A DNA stretch of 64,000 nucleotides, taken from Asanoa siamensis (GTDB lineage Bacteria; Actinomycetota; Actinomycetes; Mycobacteriales; Micromonosporaceae). The stretch's first letter is position 1. Every line of letters begins with the position of its first letter. The position numbers were made by a program, and so were the translations under genes. Below, piece by piece: positions 1-9,116 of the stretch. Location of the stretch: positions 16,434 to 80,433 of the forward strand of contig NZ_BONE01000040.1 in NCBI RefSeq assembly GCF_016862555.1, given 5' to 3'. Below the pieces are notes generated by a model, which ran no database searches, was not told the origin of the DNA, and saw only the letters and a list, made by a program, of their open reading frames with translations.

Positions 1-482
1 GGTTCCGCGACAACCTGGTCTACGCCACGCTGGCGGCGATGGCCGGCGTGATCGCCGCGACGCTGTCCGCCAAGGGCCACGCCAACCTGCTGCTCCTGCT
101 GCCGCCCGTGAGCACCGTGCTCGGGTGGACCTACCTCGTCAACGACGAGAAGGTCTCGGCGATCGGGCGCTACGTCGACGACGTGCTGCGGCCGCGCCTG
201 GCGAAGGGCGCCGAGGACGTGTTCGGGTGGGAGGTCGCGCACCGGGCCGACCGGCGCCGCCGCAGCCGCAAGCTCATGCAGCTCGCGGTCGACCTCGGCA
301 CGTTCTGCGCGCCGGCGCTGAGCGCGATCGTCGTCTACTGGGTCAACGGCCCGTGGACCGCCGCGTTCCTCGCCGTCTCGGCCGTCGAGTGCGCGGTCGT
401 GCTCGCCCTGGCCGTGCAGATCGTCGGGTACGCCGACCTCGGCGTGCGGCGGCGGCGGAGGGTCGATCCACCGATCGGTTGA
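1..482 (+). CDS. Membrane protein of unknown function, 5' end missing
   Basis: The reading frame is open from the window edge (first full codon at base 3) to a TGA at 480-482, so the start lies upstream. The visible part has about four hydrophobic segments: two at the N-terminal side, then a basic stretch (HRADRRRRSRK) that probably faces the cytoplasm, then two more, and a short arginine-rich tail. This is a typical small actinobacterial integral membrane protein. I do not recognise the family and see no catalytic motif. The next gene starts about 80 bases later on the same strand without an obvious terminator, so co-transcription with the exporter is possible. Confidence 0.6.
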   Translation, partial: FRDNLVYATLAAMAGVIAATLSAKGHANLLLLLPPVSTVLGWTYLVNDEKVSAIGRYVDDVLRPRLAKGAEDVFGWEVAHRADRRRRSRKLMQLAVDLGTFCAPALSAIVVYWVNGPWTAAFLAVSAVECAVVLALAVQIVGYADLGVRRRRRVDPPIG

Positions 483-563
483 CCGGCGGAATCCACCGCG
501 GCCGGGCCGGCCGTCGCCGGCTGGTCGGTGCCCCACGGGCGCCGCGGTTGCGACCGTTTGAGC

Positions 564-1304
564 ATGACAACGGTCATCGAGGTTCAGGATCTACACAAGC
601 GGTACGGGCCGAAGGTCGCCGTCGACGGCATCTCGTTCCAGGTGGACGAGGGGGAGATCTTCGGGATCCTCGGGTCGAACGGCGCGGGCAAGACCACCAC
701 GGTCGAGTGCGTCGAAGGGTTGCGCCGAGCCGATCGCGGCAGCATCCGGGTGCTCGGGCTCGACCCCGTGCGCGACCACGCGGAGCTGACCCAGCGGGTC
801 GGCGCCCAGCTCCAGGAGGCCCAGCTCCCCGAGAAGCTGCGGGTCGGCGAGGCGCTCTCCCTCTACGCGTCGTTCTACCGGCGGCCGGCGGACCCGGCGG
901 CGCTGGTCGCGGCGCTCGGGCTCGAGGACATCCGCTCGACCCGGTTCGGCAAGCTCTCCGGCGGCCAGCGGCAGCGGGTCTCGATCGCGTTGGCGCTGAT
1001 CGGCAACCCCCGGGTGGCCGTGCTCGACGAGTTGACGACGGGGCTCGACCCGCGCGCCCGGCGGGAGACCTGGCGGCTGATCGAGGAGGTCCGGGCCGGC
1101 GGGGTCACCATCCTGCTGGTCACCCACTTCATGGACGAGGCGGAGCGGCTCTGTGACCGCGTCGCGGTGTTCGACCGGGGCCGGGTGGTCGCGATCGACA
1201 CCCCCGCCGCACTGACCAAGCGGGCCGCGGCGCAGCTCGGCGTCGAGCGGGCCACGCTGGAGGACGCCTACGTGGCGCTGACCGGGGAGAGCACCGATGT
1301 CTGA
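564..1304 (+). CDS. ABC-2 type exporter, ATP-binding subunit
   Basis: This 246-residue nucleotide-binding protein powers export by the membrane subunit encoded next. Walker A is GSNGAGKTT (residues 37-45, Lys43), the signature is LSGGQ (131-135), and Walker B/D-loop is LDELTTGLD (about 154-162). The family usually has Pro rather than Leu after the catalytic Glu. A switch His (VTHFMDEAE) follows. The ATG at 564 gives the normal family N-terminus (MTTVIEVQDL); an in-frame start at 528 would add residues with no family resemblance. The end overlaps the permease start by 8 bases, so the two are translationally coupled. The family (DrrA/CcmA-like) usually exports drugs or lipids; the substrate is unknown. 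Confidence 0.93.
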   Translation: MTTVIEVQDLHKRYGPKVAVDGISFQVDEGEIFGILGSNGAGKTTTVECVEGLRRADRGSIRVLGLDPVRDHAELTQRVGAQLQEAQLPEKLRVGEALSLYASFYRRPADPAALVAALGLEDIRSTRFGKLSGGQRQRVSIALALIGNPRVAVLDELTTGLDPRARRETWRLIEEVRAGGVTILLVTHFMDEAERLCDRVAVFDRGRVVAIDTPAALTKRAAAQLGVERATLEDAYVALTGESTDV

Positions 1305-2040
1305 AGCACTGCTGCGGCTGACCGCCACCGAGTTCACCCTGTTCCTGCGCGACAAGGTCGGCCCGATCTTCGGGCTGTTCTTCCCGACCGCGCTGCTCTG
1401 CGTGTTCGGCAACATCGACTTCTTCACCGACCCGGCCAACGGCGTCGACGGGCAGCCCTTGCTCTACACGTACACGCCGATCCTGGTGGGTTTCGTGCTC
1501 GCCATGCTGGCGATCAACACGCTCCCGCCCACCCTGGCGAGCTACCGGGAGCAGGGCGTGCTGCGCCGGCTGCGGACCACCCCGATCGGCCCGGCCCAGG
1601 TGCTCGGCGCCCAGTTCGCGATCTGTCTCGCCACGGCGCTGGTCTCGGTCGTCCTGCTGCTCGCGGTCGCCCGGCTCGCGTTCGACGTGCCACTGCCCCG
1701 GCAGCCCTTCGCGTTCGCATTGAGCGCGCTGCTCGCCGCGCTCGCGCTGATCGGCATCGCGGTGGTGGTGGCCGCGGTCACGCCGACCGCGAGGGCGGCC
1801 AACGCGATCGGCTCCGTGCTCTTCTACGTGATGATGTTCTTCGCCGGTCTGTGGCTGCCGATCGAGGCGATGCCACCGGTGCTGCGGCACGTGAGCGAGG
1901 CCACACCGCTGGGCGCGGCGGTCCAGGCGCTGAGCGAGGCGACGGCGGGCGACTGGCCCTCGGCGTGGCGGCTGCCGCTGCTCGCGGGCTATGTGGTGGT
2001 CACCGCGCTGGCCGGTATCCGGCTCTTCCGGTGGGAGTAG
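1297..2040 (+). CDS. ABC-2 type exporter, permease subunit
   Basis: A 247-residue integral membrane protein with about six hydrophobic segments, the usual size and layout of ABC-2 permeases of the DrrB/NodJ type. Segments lie around residues 17-37, 60-80, 105-125, 132-155, 165-190 and 215-240. The YREQGVLRRLRTTPI stretch near the second segment is the typical cytoplasmic loop of the family that contacts the ATPase. The ATG at 1297 lies inside the ATPase gene, after a GGGGAG ribosome binding site. Ten bases downstream a histidine kinase gene starts, so the exporter and the two-component system form one unit. The likely job is export of a toxic compound sensed by that system. Confidence 0.9.
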   Translation: MSEALLRLTATEFTLFLRDKVGPIFGLFFPTALLCVFGNIDFFTDPANGVDGQPLLYTYTPILVGFVLAMLAINTLPPTLASYREQGVLRRLRTTPIGPAQVLGAQFAICLATALVSVVLLLAVARLAFDVPLPRQPFAFALSALLAALALIGIAVVVAAVTPTARAANAIGSVLFYVMMFFAGLWLPIEAMPPVLRHVSEATPLGAAVQALSEATAGDWPSAWRLPLLAGYVVVTALAGIRLFRWE

Positions 2041-2049
2041 GTTCCAACC

Positions 2050-3297
2050 ATGCCGAACGCGATGCCGTGGGAGCTCGCCGACGAGGGCACTCTGCGCTGG
2101 ATGCGGTACGCCAACCTCGCGCCGTACGCGCTGCTGGTGATCCTGGCCGCGGTCAGCCCGCTGCTGACCGAGTCGACCGACGAGACGTGGACGATCCTCG
2201 GGCTGTGCCTGCTCGCCGCGGTCTGGGTGTTCGGCCTCTACTCCCTGCGACCCGCGTGGCGCGTACGGCCGGCATTGATGGCGGTGTTCTTCGTCGGGTT
2301 CTACGTGCTCCTGCTCCTGCTGATCCTGGAAGCGCCCTGGTTCGGGTTCCTCACGCCGGCCGGCTACTTCTTCGCCTTCGGTGTGCTGCGGTGGCCGTGG
2401 CGGATCCCGGGCGTCGCCGCGGTCGCGGTCGCGGCCGGCATCGCCCAGGCCTCGGGCATCTCGTTCGACTCCGGGCAGGCGATCGGCTGGTACGCCGCGA
2501 TCATCCTGGTCAACGCCGCGCCGATGTGCGCGTTCGCCTGGATCGACTGGCACACCGACCTGCAGGCCGTGGAGCGCGACCGGGCCCTGGCCGAGCTGAG
2601 CGAGGCCAACCGGCGGCTGGAGGCCACGCTCGCCGAGAACGCCGCCCTGCACGAGCGGCTGGTGACCCAGGCCCGCGAGGCCGGGGTGCACGACGAGCGG
2701 CAGCGGATGGCCGGCGAGATCCACGACACGCTGGCGCAGGGGCTGACCGGGATCATCACCCAGCTCCAGGCGGCCGAGCAGGCTTCCGGAGAGTCCGACC
2801 GGTGGCGGCGGCACCTGTCCGCCGCCACCGACCTGGCCCGCGAGAGCCTGCGGGAGGCCCGGCGCTCGGTGCACGCCCTGCGCCCGGAGCCCTTGCGCGA
2901 CGCCCGGTTGGCCGAGGCGCTGGCCGGCGTCGCCCAGCGGTGGTCGGCCCGGCACGGCATCCCGGTCGAGGTGACCACGACCGGCACCGAGCGGCCGATG
3001 TCGCCGGACGTGGAGCTGGCTCTGCTCCGCACGGCCCAGGAGGCGCTGGCCAACGTCGCGGCGCACGCCGGCGCCGGGCGGGTCGGCCTGACATTGTCCT
3101 ATCTAGACGGTGAGGTGGCGTTGGACGTGCGGGACGACGGGTGCGGCTTCGATCCGGCGGCACCGCCGGAGTCCGCGAAGGGCGGCGGTTACGGCCTGTT
3201 CGCGATGCGGCAGCGGATCGAGGGTGTCTCGGGGACGCTGCAGGTCGAGTCCGAGCCGCACACCGGCACGGCGATCTCGGCGGCGGTGCCCGCATGA
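2050..3297 (+). CDS. NarL-family sensor histidine kinase
   Basis: A 415-residue membrane histidine kinase. The first ~165 residues hold about five to six membrane segments with little extracellular sequence. A coiled-coil linker (around 170-215) follows, rich in Glu, Leu and Arg. The HisKA_3 phosphoacceptor box is GEIHDTLAQGLTG with His225. The ATP-binding domain shows an N-box (AQEALANVAAHAG), a G1 box (DDGCGFDP) and a G2 box (GGGYGLFAMRQR). Kinases of this type with few external residues often sense membrane stress or a compound within the membrane. The stop overlaps the response-regulator start (ATGA), so the pair is stoichiometrically coupled. The partner is certain from context; the signal is not known. 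Confidence 0.93.
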   Translation: MPNAMPWELADEGTLRWMRYANLAPYALLVILAAVSPLLTESTDETWTILGLCLLAAVWVFGLYSLRPAWRVRPALMAVFFVGFYVLLLLLILEAPWFGFLTPAGYFFAFGVLRWPWRIPGVAAVAVAAGIAQASGISFDSGQAIGWYAAIILVNAAPMCAFAWIDWHTDLQAVERDRALAELSEANRRLEATLAENAALHERLVTQAREAGVHDERQRMAGEIHDTLAQGLTGIITQLQAAEQASGESDRWRRHLSAATDLARESLREARRSVHALRPEPLRDARLAEALAGVAQRWSARHGIPVEVTTTGTERPMSPDVELALLRTAQEALANVAAHAGAGRVGLTLSYLDGEVALDVRDDGCGFDPAAPPESAKGGGYGLFAMRQRIEGVSGTLQVESEPHTGTAISAAVPA

Positions 3298-3923
3298 TCA
3301 GCCTGCTGGTGGTCGACGACCATCCGGTCGTCCGCAACGGACTGACGGGGATGTTCGCCAGTGACCCCGACTTCGAGGTGGTCGGCGAGGCCGGCGACGG
3401 CGCCGAGGCCGTGCGGCTCGCCCGCGCGCTGCGGCCCGACGTGATCCTGATGGACCTGCGGATGCCCGGCACCGACGGGGTGACCGCGATCGGCGAGCTC
3501 GTCAAGCTCGGGGTGCCGAGCCACGTGCTGGTGCTGACGACCTACGACACCGACAGCTACGTCGTGCCGGCGATCGAGGCCGGCGCGACCGGCTACCTGC
3601 TCAAGGACGCGCCGCGCGACGAGTTGCTGCGGGCGGTGCGGGCGGCGGCCCGGGGCGAGTCGGTGCTCGCGCCCGCGGTGGCCGGCCGGTTGATGAACCG
3701 GGTCCGCACGCCCGGCGCGGGGCCGCTGAGCCAGCGGGAGCTCGCGGTGCTGGAGCTGGTGGCATCCGGAAAGAACAACCGGGAGGCGGCCGCGGCGCTG
3801 TTCATCAGCGAGGCCACGGTCAAGACACACCTGCTCAACATCTATTCGAAGCTGGGCGTGGGCGACCGGGCGGCGGCGGTCGCCGAGGCGTTCCACCGCG
3901 GCCTGCTCACCCCGAACGGATAG
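3294..3923 (+). CDS. NarL/LuxR-type response regulator
   Basis: A 209-residue regulator. The receiver domain begins MISLLVVDDHP with the acidic pair Asp8/Asp9, phospho-acceptor Asp54 in LMDLRMPG, and the conserved Lys in GYLLKDA near residue 104. A LuxR-type helix-turn-helix fills the C-terminal third (LSQRELAVLELVASG through TVKTHLLNIYSKLGV). The ATG at 3294 overlaps the kinase stop; an upstream in-frame start at 3141 would lie inside the kinase gene and is rejected. It most likely controls the exporter genes just upstream. A strong hairpin begins at its stop codon. Confidence 0.94.
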   Translation: MISLLVVDDHPVVRNGLTGMFASDPDFEVVGEAGDGAEAVRLARALRPDVILMDLRMPGTDGVTAIGELVKLGVPSHVLVLTTYDTDSYVVPAIEAGATGYLLKDAPRDELLRAVRAAARGESVLAPAVAGRLMNRVRTPGAGPLSQRELAVLELVASGKNNREAAAALFISEATVKTHLLNIYSKLGVGDRAAAVAEAFHRGLLTPNG

Positions 3924-3952
3924 CCGCCGCCCCCTGGGGGAGGGGCGGCGGC
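3923..3952. terminator. GC-rich hairpin after the response regulator
   Basis: A perfect 11-bp stem (3923-3933 with 3942-3952) encloses an 8-base loop and starts at the last base of the response-regulator stop codon. There is no T-run, as is common in actinomycetes. It could serve both the plus-strand operon and the minus-strand DsrE gene. Confidence 0.75.
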
Positions 3953-3955
3953 CAG

Positions 3956-3990
3956 ATGGTCGCTCGGCTTCTGCGGAGAGAAGCGACCAT
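3956..3990. terminator. Second hairpin between convergent genes
   Basis: A perfect 9-bp stem (ATGGTCGCT at 3956-3964 with its complement at 3982-3990) has a 17-base loop. It sits just beyond the end of the minus-strand DsrE gene (4021) and probably ends that transcript. Confidence 0.5.
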
Positions 3991-4020
3991 CCATGGGTAC
4001 GGGCGGGCGCCCTCGCCGGT

Positions 4021-4386
4021 TCAGTAGCTGAAGGTCGTCGCGCCCTCGTCGCCGATCCACTGCCACATCGGCACCGTGCCGCCGAGTTCCGCGTTGTCGA
4101 CCAGGTCGCCCTTGTCGAGCTTGCGGGCGTCGAAGCAGATCGGGCAGACGAGCAGCTTGCCGCCGGCCGCCGCGTACCGCCGGGTCAGGTCGGTCAGCGG
4201 CGGGCAGCCCTCGCAGGCCGTCCCAGTCGCGACGCCGTCCGTGGCCAGCCGCACGGCCTCCTTCGTCAGGAACATGAGCGTCGGTCGGCCCTGCTCGGCC
4301 GCGCCCACGGCGACCAGGAACGCGACGGTGACCTTCTCCGGGTCCTCGAGCCCCGTGGTCAGGCTGACCACTGCTTTTCCGGGCAT
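4021..4386 (-). CDS. DsrE/DsrF-like family protein
   Basis: A 121-residue cytoplasmic protein of the DsrE superfamily (small alpha/beta proteins of sulfur relay and persulfide chemistry). It begins with the family strand-helix pattern (KAVVSLTTGLEDPEKVTVAFLV). It has two close cysteine pairs, ACEGC and CPIC, which could form redox or persulfide sites; the sequence does not prove this. The GGGGGA ribosome binding site is about 7 bases before the ATG. It is convergent with the response regulator and sits 38 bases downstream of the large LuxR gene on the same strand, so it may be read with it. The precise function is unknown. Confidence 0.8.
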   Translation of the reverse strand: MPGKAVVSLTTGLEDPEKVTVAFLVAVGAAEQGRPTLMFLTKEAVRLATDGVATGTACEGCPPLTDLTRRYAAAGGKLLVCPICFDARKLDKGDLVDNAELGGTVPMWQWIGDEGATTFSY

Positions 4387-4424
4387 GATGTGTCCCCCCT
4401 CGGGTTGTGATCCTGGCTTACACG

Positions 4425-7010
4425 CTAGGTAGCCGGACCGTTCGAGGAATGGGGAGAAATCCCTAACTTGTGTGCCCGGGCTGCCGCCTGGCCGCGGCTG
4501 GTCACGCCGAGCCGGGCGAGCACCGCCGACACGTGGTGGTCGACGGTCTTCGGCGCCAGCCGCAGCCGCGTCGCGATGTCCGCGTTGGACAGTCCGTCGG
4601 CGAGCAGGCTCAACACCTCCGCCTGGCGCCGCGTCAGGCCGGCCGGGTGGGTGGCGGTGGTCCGGCGGGGGCCGCGCGGGACGCCGCCGATGCCGCGCCG
4701 GCGTAGGTCGGCCCGGAGCGCGGTCGCGGCCTGGGTCGCGCCGAGCGCGTCCAGCCCGCGCAGGGCCTCGGTCGCCGCCGCCCGGTCACCCAGGGCCAGC
4801 GCTTCGAGCCGCAGGAAGTGCCCGCCGCGACGCTGCCACTCGTCGGCGGCCGCGCGCCAGTCACCGTCGATCATCCAGCGATACGGGGCGAGCGCGTCGA
4901 CAGGAGCATGGGCACCGCCGCCCGCCTGCCAGAGCCGGAACGCGAGCTCGCCCGAGTGCGGCGGCGCGTGCTCACGGGTGGCCCGGTCCAGCGCGTGCGG
5001 CACCTCCCGCGCCGCGCGCTGCGGGTCGCCGTACCAGCGGAAGTGCTCGGCCCTGGCGCTCTTGGCCGGGCCGACCCACTGCAGCTCGCGTGACGGGCCG
5101 GCGTGCCGGTCGGCCTCGTCGAGGTGCGCCCGGGCGACCGCGCGCTCGCCGCGGGCACCGTGGACGCGGCCGAGCACCACCAGCGCCGGCACCCGCCCGA
5201 TGCCGCCCTGCGCGGGCAGCCGCAGCGACTCCTCGGCGTCGGCGACCGCGCCGGCCCAGTCGCCGGCCTGGAACCTGACCGTCGCCCGGGTGCCGAGCAG
5301 GCACTGGAGGTAGCCGGCGAGGTCCTGCTCGCGGGCGTAGGCCACGGCCCGGTCGAGGGCCGGCGTCGACTCGGTGAACTCCGCCCGCTCGGCGAGGACG
5401 CCCGCGATGTTGAGCAGTGCCCGGGTCGCCTGGTCGGCGTAGCCCGCTGCGGCCGCCGCCGCCTGGGCGGCCTCCAGCGCCGCCCGCGCGCCGGGGCGGC
5501 CGAGTTGCATCGCGGACGTGCCGACGCTGATCGCGGCGTGCACGGCGGTCTCGGGGTCGCCGAACTCCTCGGCCAGGGTGCGGGCCCGCTCGCCCAGCTC
5601 GATGGACTCGGCGAACGCGTAGTCGAACATCCGCAGGCCCGCCTGGTTGCTGTAGGCCATCGCCAGCTCGCGGCCCGGTGGCTGGGTGCCGAGGATCTCC
5701 ACCGCGCGGTCGCCCGCGGTGCGGGCCAGGGTCCCGTCGCCCGACCACCAGGCGACCCGGGAGAGCCAGCGCCAGGCGGAGCCGGTCGGCACCGGGTCGC
5801 CCACCTCCTGCCGGATCCCGATCGCCGCGCGCAGCGGCGCCAGGCCGTCGGCGGCGACACCGGCCAGGTAGGCGGCGACGCCGTAGCGCTCGAGCAGCTC
5901 CGCCCGCTCCCGCCGCGGCAGGCGGTCGGCGTGGGCGGCGGCGGCCCGGTAGTGCTCGGCGGCCTCGCGCCGGGCCCTCTGCCGGGCGGCGGCGGCCGCG
6001 GCGACCCGGCCCCAGTGCAGCACCGCGTCGGGGTCGCCGGCGCCGCGCGCGTGGTGCACGAGCCGGCCGGGGTCGGCGTCGACGGCGGCCAGCGTCGCCA
6101 GCGCGGTGGCGTGCAGGGCCGCCCGCCGGCGCGGTTCCAGCGCGTCCTCGACGGCGGTGCGCAGCAGCTCGTGCCGGTAGGCGACACCGTCCGCGGTGGC
6201 GACGAGGACGCCGCCGGCCACGCAGGCGTCGACCTGGTCGTCGCGGCCGGCGAGCAGCGCCTTGTCAGCGCGGGTCGGCATGACGGCGACGAGGTGGGCC
6301 AGCTCGCGGGCCCGGTCCGGGAGGGCGCGGATCCGGTCGAGGATCAGGCCGCGTACGCCCGCCGGGGCCCGGTCGTCCTTCGCGTCGAGCAGTTCGGTGA
6401 GCAGCAGCGGGTTGCCGCCGGTCAGCGCGAGCACGGACGCCGCGTCACGGCCGGCCCGGGTGGCCTCGTGGGCGACGCGGTCGGGGGACAGTGGCGTGAG
6501 GGCGATCCGGGTGCCGCGCAGGGCGGCCAGCACGCGGTGCAGGGGGTGGTCGGCGCCGATCTCGTCGTCGCGGTAGGTGACGACGAGCAACGCCGGACGC
6601 TGGTTGATCCGCCGGCCGAGCAGCACGAGCAGGTCGAGTGTGGCCTCGTCGGCCCAGTGGGCGTCCTCGACGACGAGCACCGGCCGCGTGCGGGGGTGAT
6701 CGAGCTGGTCGAGCAGCGCGGCGAGGATCTGGTCGGGTGGCGCGCCGTTCACGAGGTGGTCGGCGAGCGGCCCGCCGCTGCGCCGGGCGATGTCGTGCAC
6801 GGGCCCGAGCGCGCGCGGGGTGACCAGCGGGTCGCACCATCCCCAGTGGAACCGGGCCCGCGCGCCGGCCCGCCGGGCGAACTCGGTCACGAGCGCGGAC
6901 TTGCCGACACCGGCCTCACCGGCGACCAGCGCGACCCGGCCGCCGGTCGCACTGACCCGCAGCAGGTCGTCGAGCACACCCAGGGGCGCGGCCCGCTCCC
7001 ACAGCTCCAC
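4425..7010 (-). CDS. Large LuxR-family regulator with AAA ATPase domain
   Basis: An 861-residue regulator of the LAL/MalT-like type. The N-terminal ATPase domain has Walker A GEAGVGKSA (Lys37) and Walker B VLVVEDAHWAD (about 111-121). The centre is a long Ala/Arg-rich alpha-helical repeat region resembling TPRs. The C-terminus is a LuxR helix-turn-helix (LTRRQAEVLSLLADGLSN through KTVDHHVSAVLARLGV). I prefer the GTG at 7010 because VELWERAAPLGVLDDLL matches the usual family start; the GTG at 7031 adds seven residues and neither has a strong ribosome binding site. Such proteins bind ATP and an inducer to activate genes. The target is unknown; neighbours do not settle it. Confidence 0.9.
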   Translation of the reverse strand: MELWERAAPLGVLDDLLRVSATGGRVALVAGEAGVGKSALVTEFARRAGARARFHWGWCDPLVTPRALGPVHDIARRSGGPLADHLVNGAPPDQILAALLDQLDHPRTRPVLVVEDAHWADEATLDLLVLLGRRINQRPALLVVTYRDDEIGADHPLHRVLAALRGTRIALTPLSPDRVAHEATRAGRDAASVLALTGGNPLLLTELLDAKDDRAPAGVRGLILDRIRALPDRARELAHLVAVMPTRADKALLAGRDDQVDACVAGGVLVATADGVAYRHELLRTAVEDALEPRRRAALHATALATLAAVDADPGRLVHHARGAGDPDAVLHWGRVAAAAAARQRARREAAEHYRAAAAHADRLPRRERAELLERYGVAAYLAGVAADGLAPLRAAIGIRQEVGDPVPTGSAWRWLSRVAWWSGDGTLARTAGDRAVEILGTQPPGRELAMAYSNQAGLRMFDYAFAESIELGERARTLAEEFGDPETAVHAAISVGTSAMQLGRPGARAALEAAQAAAAAAGYADQATRALLNIAGVLAERAEFTESTPALDRAVAYAREQDLAGYLQCLLGTRATVRFQAGDWAGAVADAEESLRLPAQGGIGRVPALVVLGRVHGARGERAVARAHLDEADRHAGPSRELQWVGPAKSARAEHFRWYGDPQRAAREVPHALDRATREHAPPHSGELAFRLWQAGGGAHAPVDALAPYRWMIDGDWRAAADEWQRRGGHFLRLEALALGDRAAATEALRGLDALGATQAATALRADLRRRGIGGVPRGPRRTTATHPAGLTRRQAEVLSLLADGLSNADIATRLRLAPKTVDHHVSAVLARLGVTSRGQAAARAHKLGISPHSSNGPAT

Positions 7011-7088
7011 GTGCCGATGGTCCCACCGCACGGCACCGTGAACCCATGGCCGAACGGCTGGACGATCGCGGAGACGCGGCGCCGGAGG

Positions 7089-7634
7089 TCACGCGGGTGA
7101 CGAGGTGTCCTCGGTGAGCTGCAGCAGGCCGTGGGTGAACCAGAGTCGGTGCCGGTCGGTCTCGACGAGCCAGCGGGTCGGCACGTCGGGGTCGATCTGG
7201 CGGGCGTCGGGCCAGCGCTCCCGGGTGTCGGCCACGACGCAGGACCAGGGTTCCGGGTTCTCGGGCAGCCGGGGCCTGGGCGCGCCGGGGGCGCGGACCA
7301 GGGTCGTGTCGATCACCGCGTTGGCGGCGCCGATGATCGCCTGCCAGCGCAGGTCCGGCCAGAGGGGGAGGCGCCAGTGTGCGACGCCGGCGGTCACGTC
7401 GCCGATGCGGACGCTCTCGCGATGGTCCTCGGGGCCGAGCACCGCGACCAGGAGGTCGAGCCCGCCCGGCGCGCGGCGCGAGTGCTGCATGGTCTGCCAG
7501 CGGTTGAAGGCCTTGAGATAGTCGGCCTTCGTGGCGCCCAGGCGGGTGTACGCGGCCTTGACCAGATCCGGCTGGTAGTCGGCCATGCGGCGCAGCAGCG
7601 TGAGGGTGAACTCCCGGCGCGCGAACCCGTACAC
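7089..7634 (-). CDS. Uncharacterised protein at the end of the sugar-uptake operon
   Basis: About 181 residues from a GTG at 7634. The frame stays open further upstream, but there it overlaps the DUF624 gene in another frame, so a start after that gene's stop is more likely. The protein starts [17 protein letters not shown] and contains an aromatic-rich core ([11 protein letters not shown]) and a C-terminal [21 protein letters not shown]. No signal peptide or membrane segment is seen. I do not recognise the family. It follows the DUF624 gene by 25 bases, so it is probably the last gene of the transporter operon. No clear ribosome binding site was found; the start is uncertain. Confidence 0.5.
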   Translation of the reverse strand: MYGFARREFTLTLLRRMADYQPDLVKAAYTRLGATKADYLKAFNRWQTMQHSRRAPGGLDLLVAVLGPEDHRESVRIGDVTAGVAHWRLPLWPDLRWQAIIGAANAVIDTTLVRAPGAPRPRLPENPEPWSCVVADTRERWPDARQIDPDVPTRWLVETDRHRLWFTHGLLQLTEDTSSPA

Positions 7635-7659
7635 GCGGTCGACGGTACCGCCCGGCCCG

Positions 7660-8271
7660 TCAGGCGGAACGGGTGGCCGGGGCGGGCGCGAGCCGGCGGC
7701 CGACCACGTGCAGCGCGTAGAGCGCGTAGCCGACCAGGCAGGCGGCCAGGATCGGATGCACCAGCACGGCCAGCAGGCCGGCCAGGCCGACCACGCCGGT
7801 CGCGGCCGCGACGGCACCGGGCCGGGCACCGGCGGCACCCCTGGCCGCCGCCCGCCACCAGCCGGACCCGCCGGGCTCGGCCGTGCGGGCGGCGAGGGTG
7901 CCGAGGGTGACCAGCGCCAGCGCCGCGTAGCCCGCCGCCGCGGCGGCGATCACCGCCGTCACGCCCAGCAGCACGGCACCGCCGGGGACCGTGCCGCTCG
8001 CCACTGCGCGCAGGTCGAGGACGAGCAGCCAGATCACCGCCACCGCGACCACGGTCGCCACCGCGCCGGGCAGCAGAGCGCGGCGGAAGACCGGCCACAG
8101 CGCGCGGGGGCGCGGCCAGCGGTCGTGGGTCAGGAAATGGTCGACCGCGAAGCTGGCCGTGGCGAACGTCGCGCCGGTCGTGAGGACCGGCAGCGACGCC
8201 GCCACCATGAGCAGGCCGAGGAGCGCGACGTCGGTGGCGACGCGTACCGTGTCGCGCCAGTCGGGTCTCAT
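7660..8271 (-). CDS. DUF624 (YesL-like) membrane protein
   Basis: A 203-residue membrane protein with about five hydrophobic segments. It has the family pattern of an N-terminal [30 protein letters not shown] and a following [14 protein letters not shown] region. DUF624/YesL proteins are repeatedly encoded with carbohydrate ABC permeases for plant polysaccharide oligomers; their exact role is not established. The ATG at 8271 overlaps the stop of the upstream permease (ATGA), which makes it a coupled member of this operon. The larger in-frame extension to 8697 would lie inside the permease gene and is rejected. Confidence 0.82.
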   Translation of the reverse strand: MRPDWRDTVRVATDVALLGLLMVAASLPVLTTGATFATASFAVDHFLTHDRWPRPRALWPVFRRALLPGAVATVVAVAVIWLLVLDLRAVASGTVPGGAVLLGVTAVIAAAAAGYAALALVTLGTLAARTAEPGGSGWWRAAARGAAGARPGAVAAATGVVGLAGLLAVLVHPILAACLVGYALYALHVVGRRLAPAPATRSA

Positions 8272-9116
8272 CCCTTGAGGCCGCTCGTGTTGATGCCCTC
8301 CACCAGCAGGCGTTGGAAGGCCACGAAGAACAGGAACACCGGCACCAGCGACAGCAGCGACATCGCGAACATCGGGCCCACCGCGCTCTCGCTCGTGGAG
8401 TCGATGAACAGCGTCAACGCCACCGGGACCGTGTAGTCCTGCAGGTCGGACAGGAAGACCAGTTGGCGGAAGAAGTCGTTCCACGTCCAGATGAACGAGA
8501 AGATCGCCGTGGTCACCAACGCGGGCCGGCTCAGGGGCACGATCACATGGCGGAACACCGTGTACGGCGACGCCCCGTCGATCTTCGCGGCCTCGTCCAG
8601 CTCGTACGGGATGCCGCGCATGAACTGGACCATCAGGAAGACGAAGAACGCCTCCGTGGCGAGGAACTGGGGCACCAGCAGCGGCAGGTACGGCCACGGC
8701 TCACCCACCCAGCCGAGCTGCTTGAACAGCACGTACTGCGGGATGATCAGCACGTGCCCCGGCAGCAGCAGCGTGCCGATCATGATGGCGAACCAGATCT
8801 TCCGCAGCCGGAACCGCAGGCGGGCGAACGCGTACGCGGCCAGCAGGCAGGAGATCGCGTTGCCCACCACGGTCAGCAGGGCCACCATCGCGCTGTTGGC
8901 GAAGAACCGCCCGAAGCTCACGTCGAAGTTCTGCCACCCCGCCCGGAAGTTCCCGGGCGTGAACACGTCGGGCCACAGGCCGATGTTGGTGGCGATCTCC
9001 TCGCGCGACTTCAGCGACGTGCCGATCATCCACAGTAGCGGGTAGAGCACCACGGCCAGGATCAGGACGAGAACCACCAGCCGGACCACGGCACGGGTAC
9101 GAGATGAACGCGTCAC
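8268..9116 (-). CDS. Carbohydrate ABC transporter permease, MalG/inner-subunit type
   Basis: A 282-residue inner-membrane permease with six predicted segments. It has the EAA loop typical of sugar importers (ELDEAAKIDGASPYTVFRHVIVPLSRPAL, about residues 180-208), which docks the ATPase. The C-terminus ([16 protein letters not shown]) matches the usual end of MalG-type proteins. The GTG at 9116 overlaps the stop of the partner permease (GTGA). With the second permease and the lipoprotein it forms a CUT1-type importer. Given the pectate lyases and uronate genes across the divergent promoter, oligogalacturonides or related uronides are the likely substrates (inference). Confidence 0.92.
   Translation of the reverse strand: MTRSSRTRAVVRLVVLVLILAVVLYPLLWMIGTSLKSREEIATNIGLWPDVFTPGNFRAGWQNFDVSFGRFFANSAMVALLTVVGNAISCLLAAYAFARLRFRLRKIWFAIMIGTLLLPGHVLIIPQYVLFKQLGWVGEPWPYLPLLVPQFLATEAFFVFLMVQFMRGIPYELDEAAKIDGASPYTVFRHVIVPLSRPALVTTAIFSFIWTWNDFFRQLVFLSDLQDYTVPVALTLFIDSTSESAVGPMFAMSLLSLVPVFLFFVAFQRLLVEGINTSGLKG

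Noticed and set aside
1129..3066. Long minus-strand frame over the exporter and kinase
   Set aside because: Low-complexity Gln/Arg/Asp-rich translation without domains; the plus-strand genes have full motif support.
5103..7100. Plus-strand frame of 665 residues over the LuxR gene
   Set aside because: Only the minus strand shows Walker and LuxR motifs; this frame is Arg/Val/Glu-rich shadow sequence.
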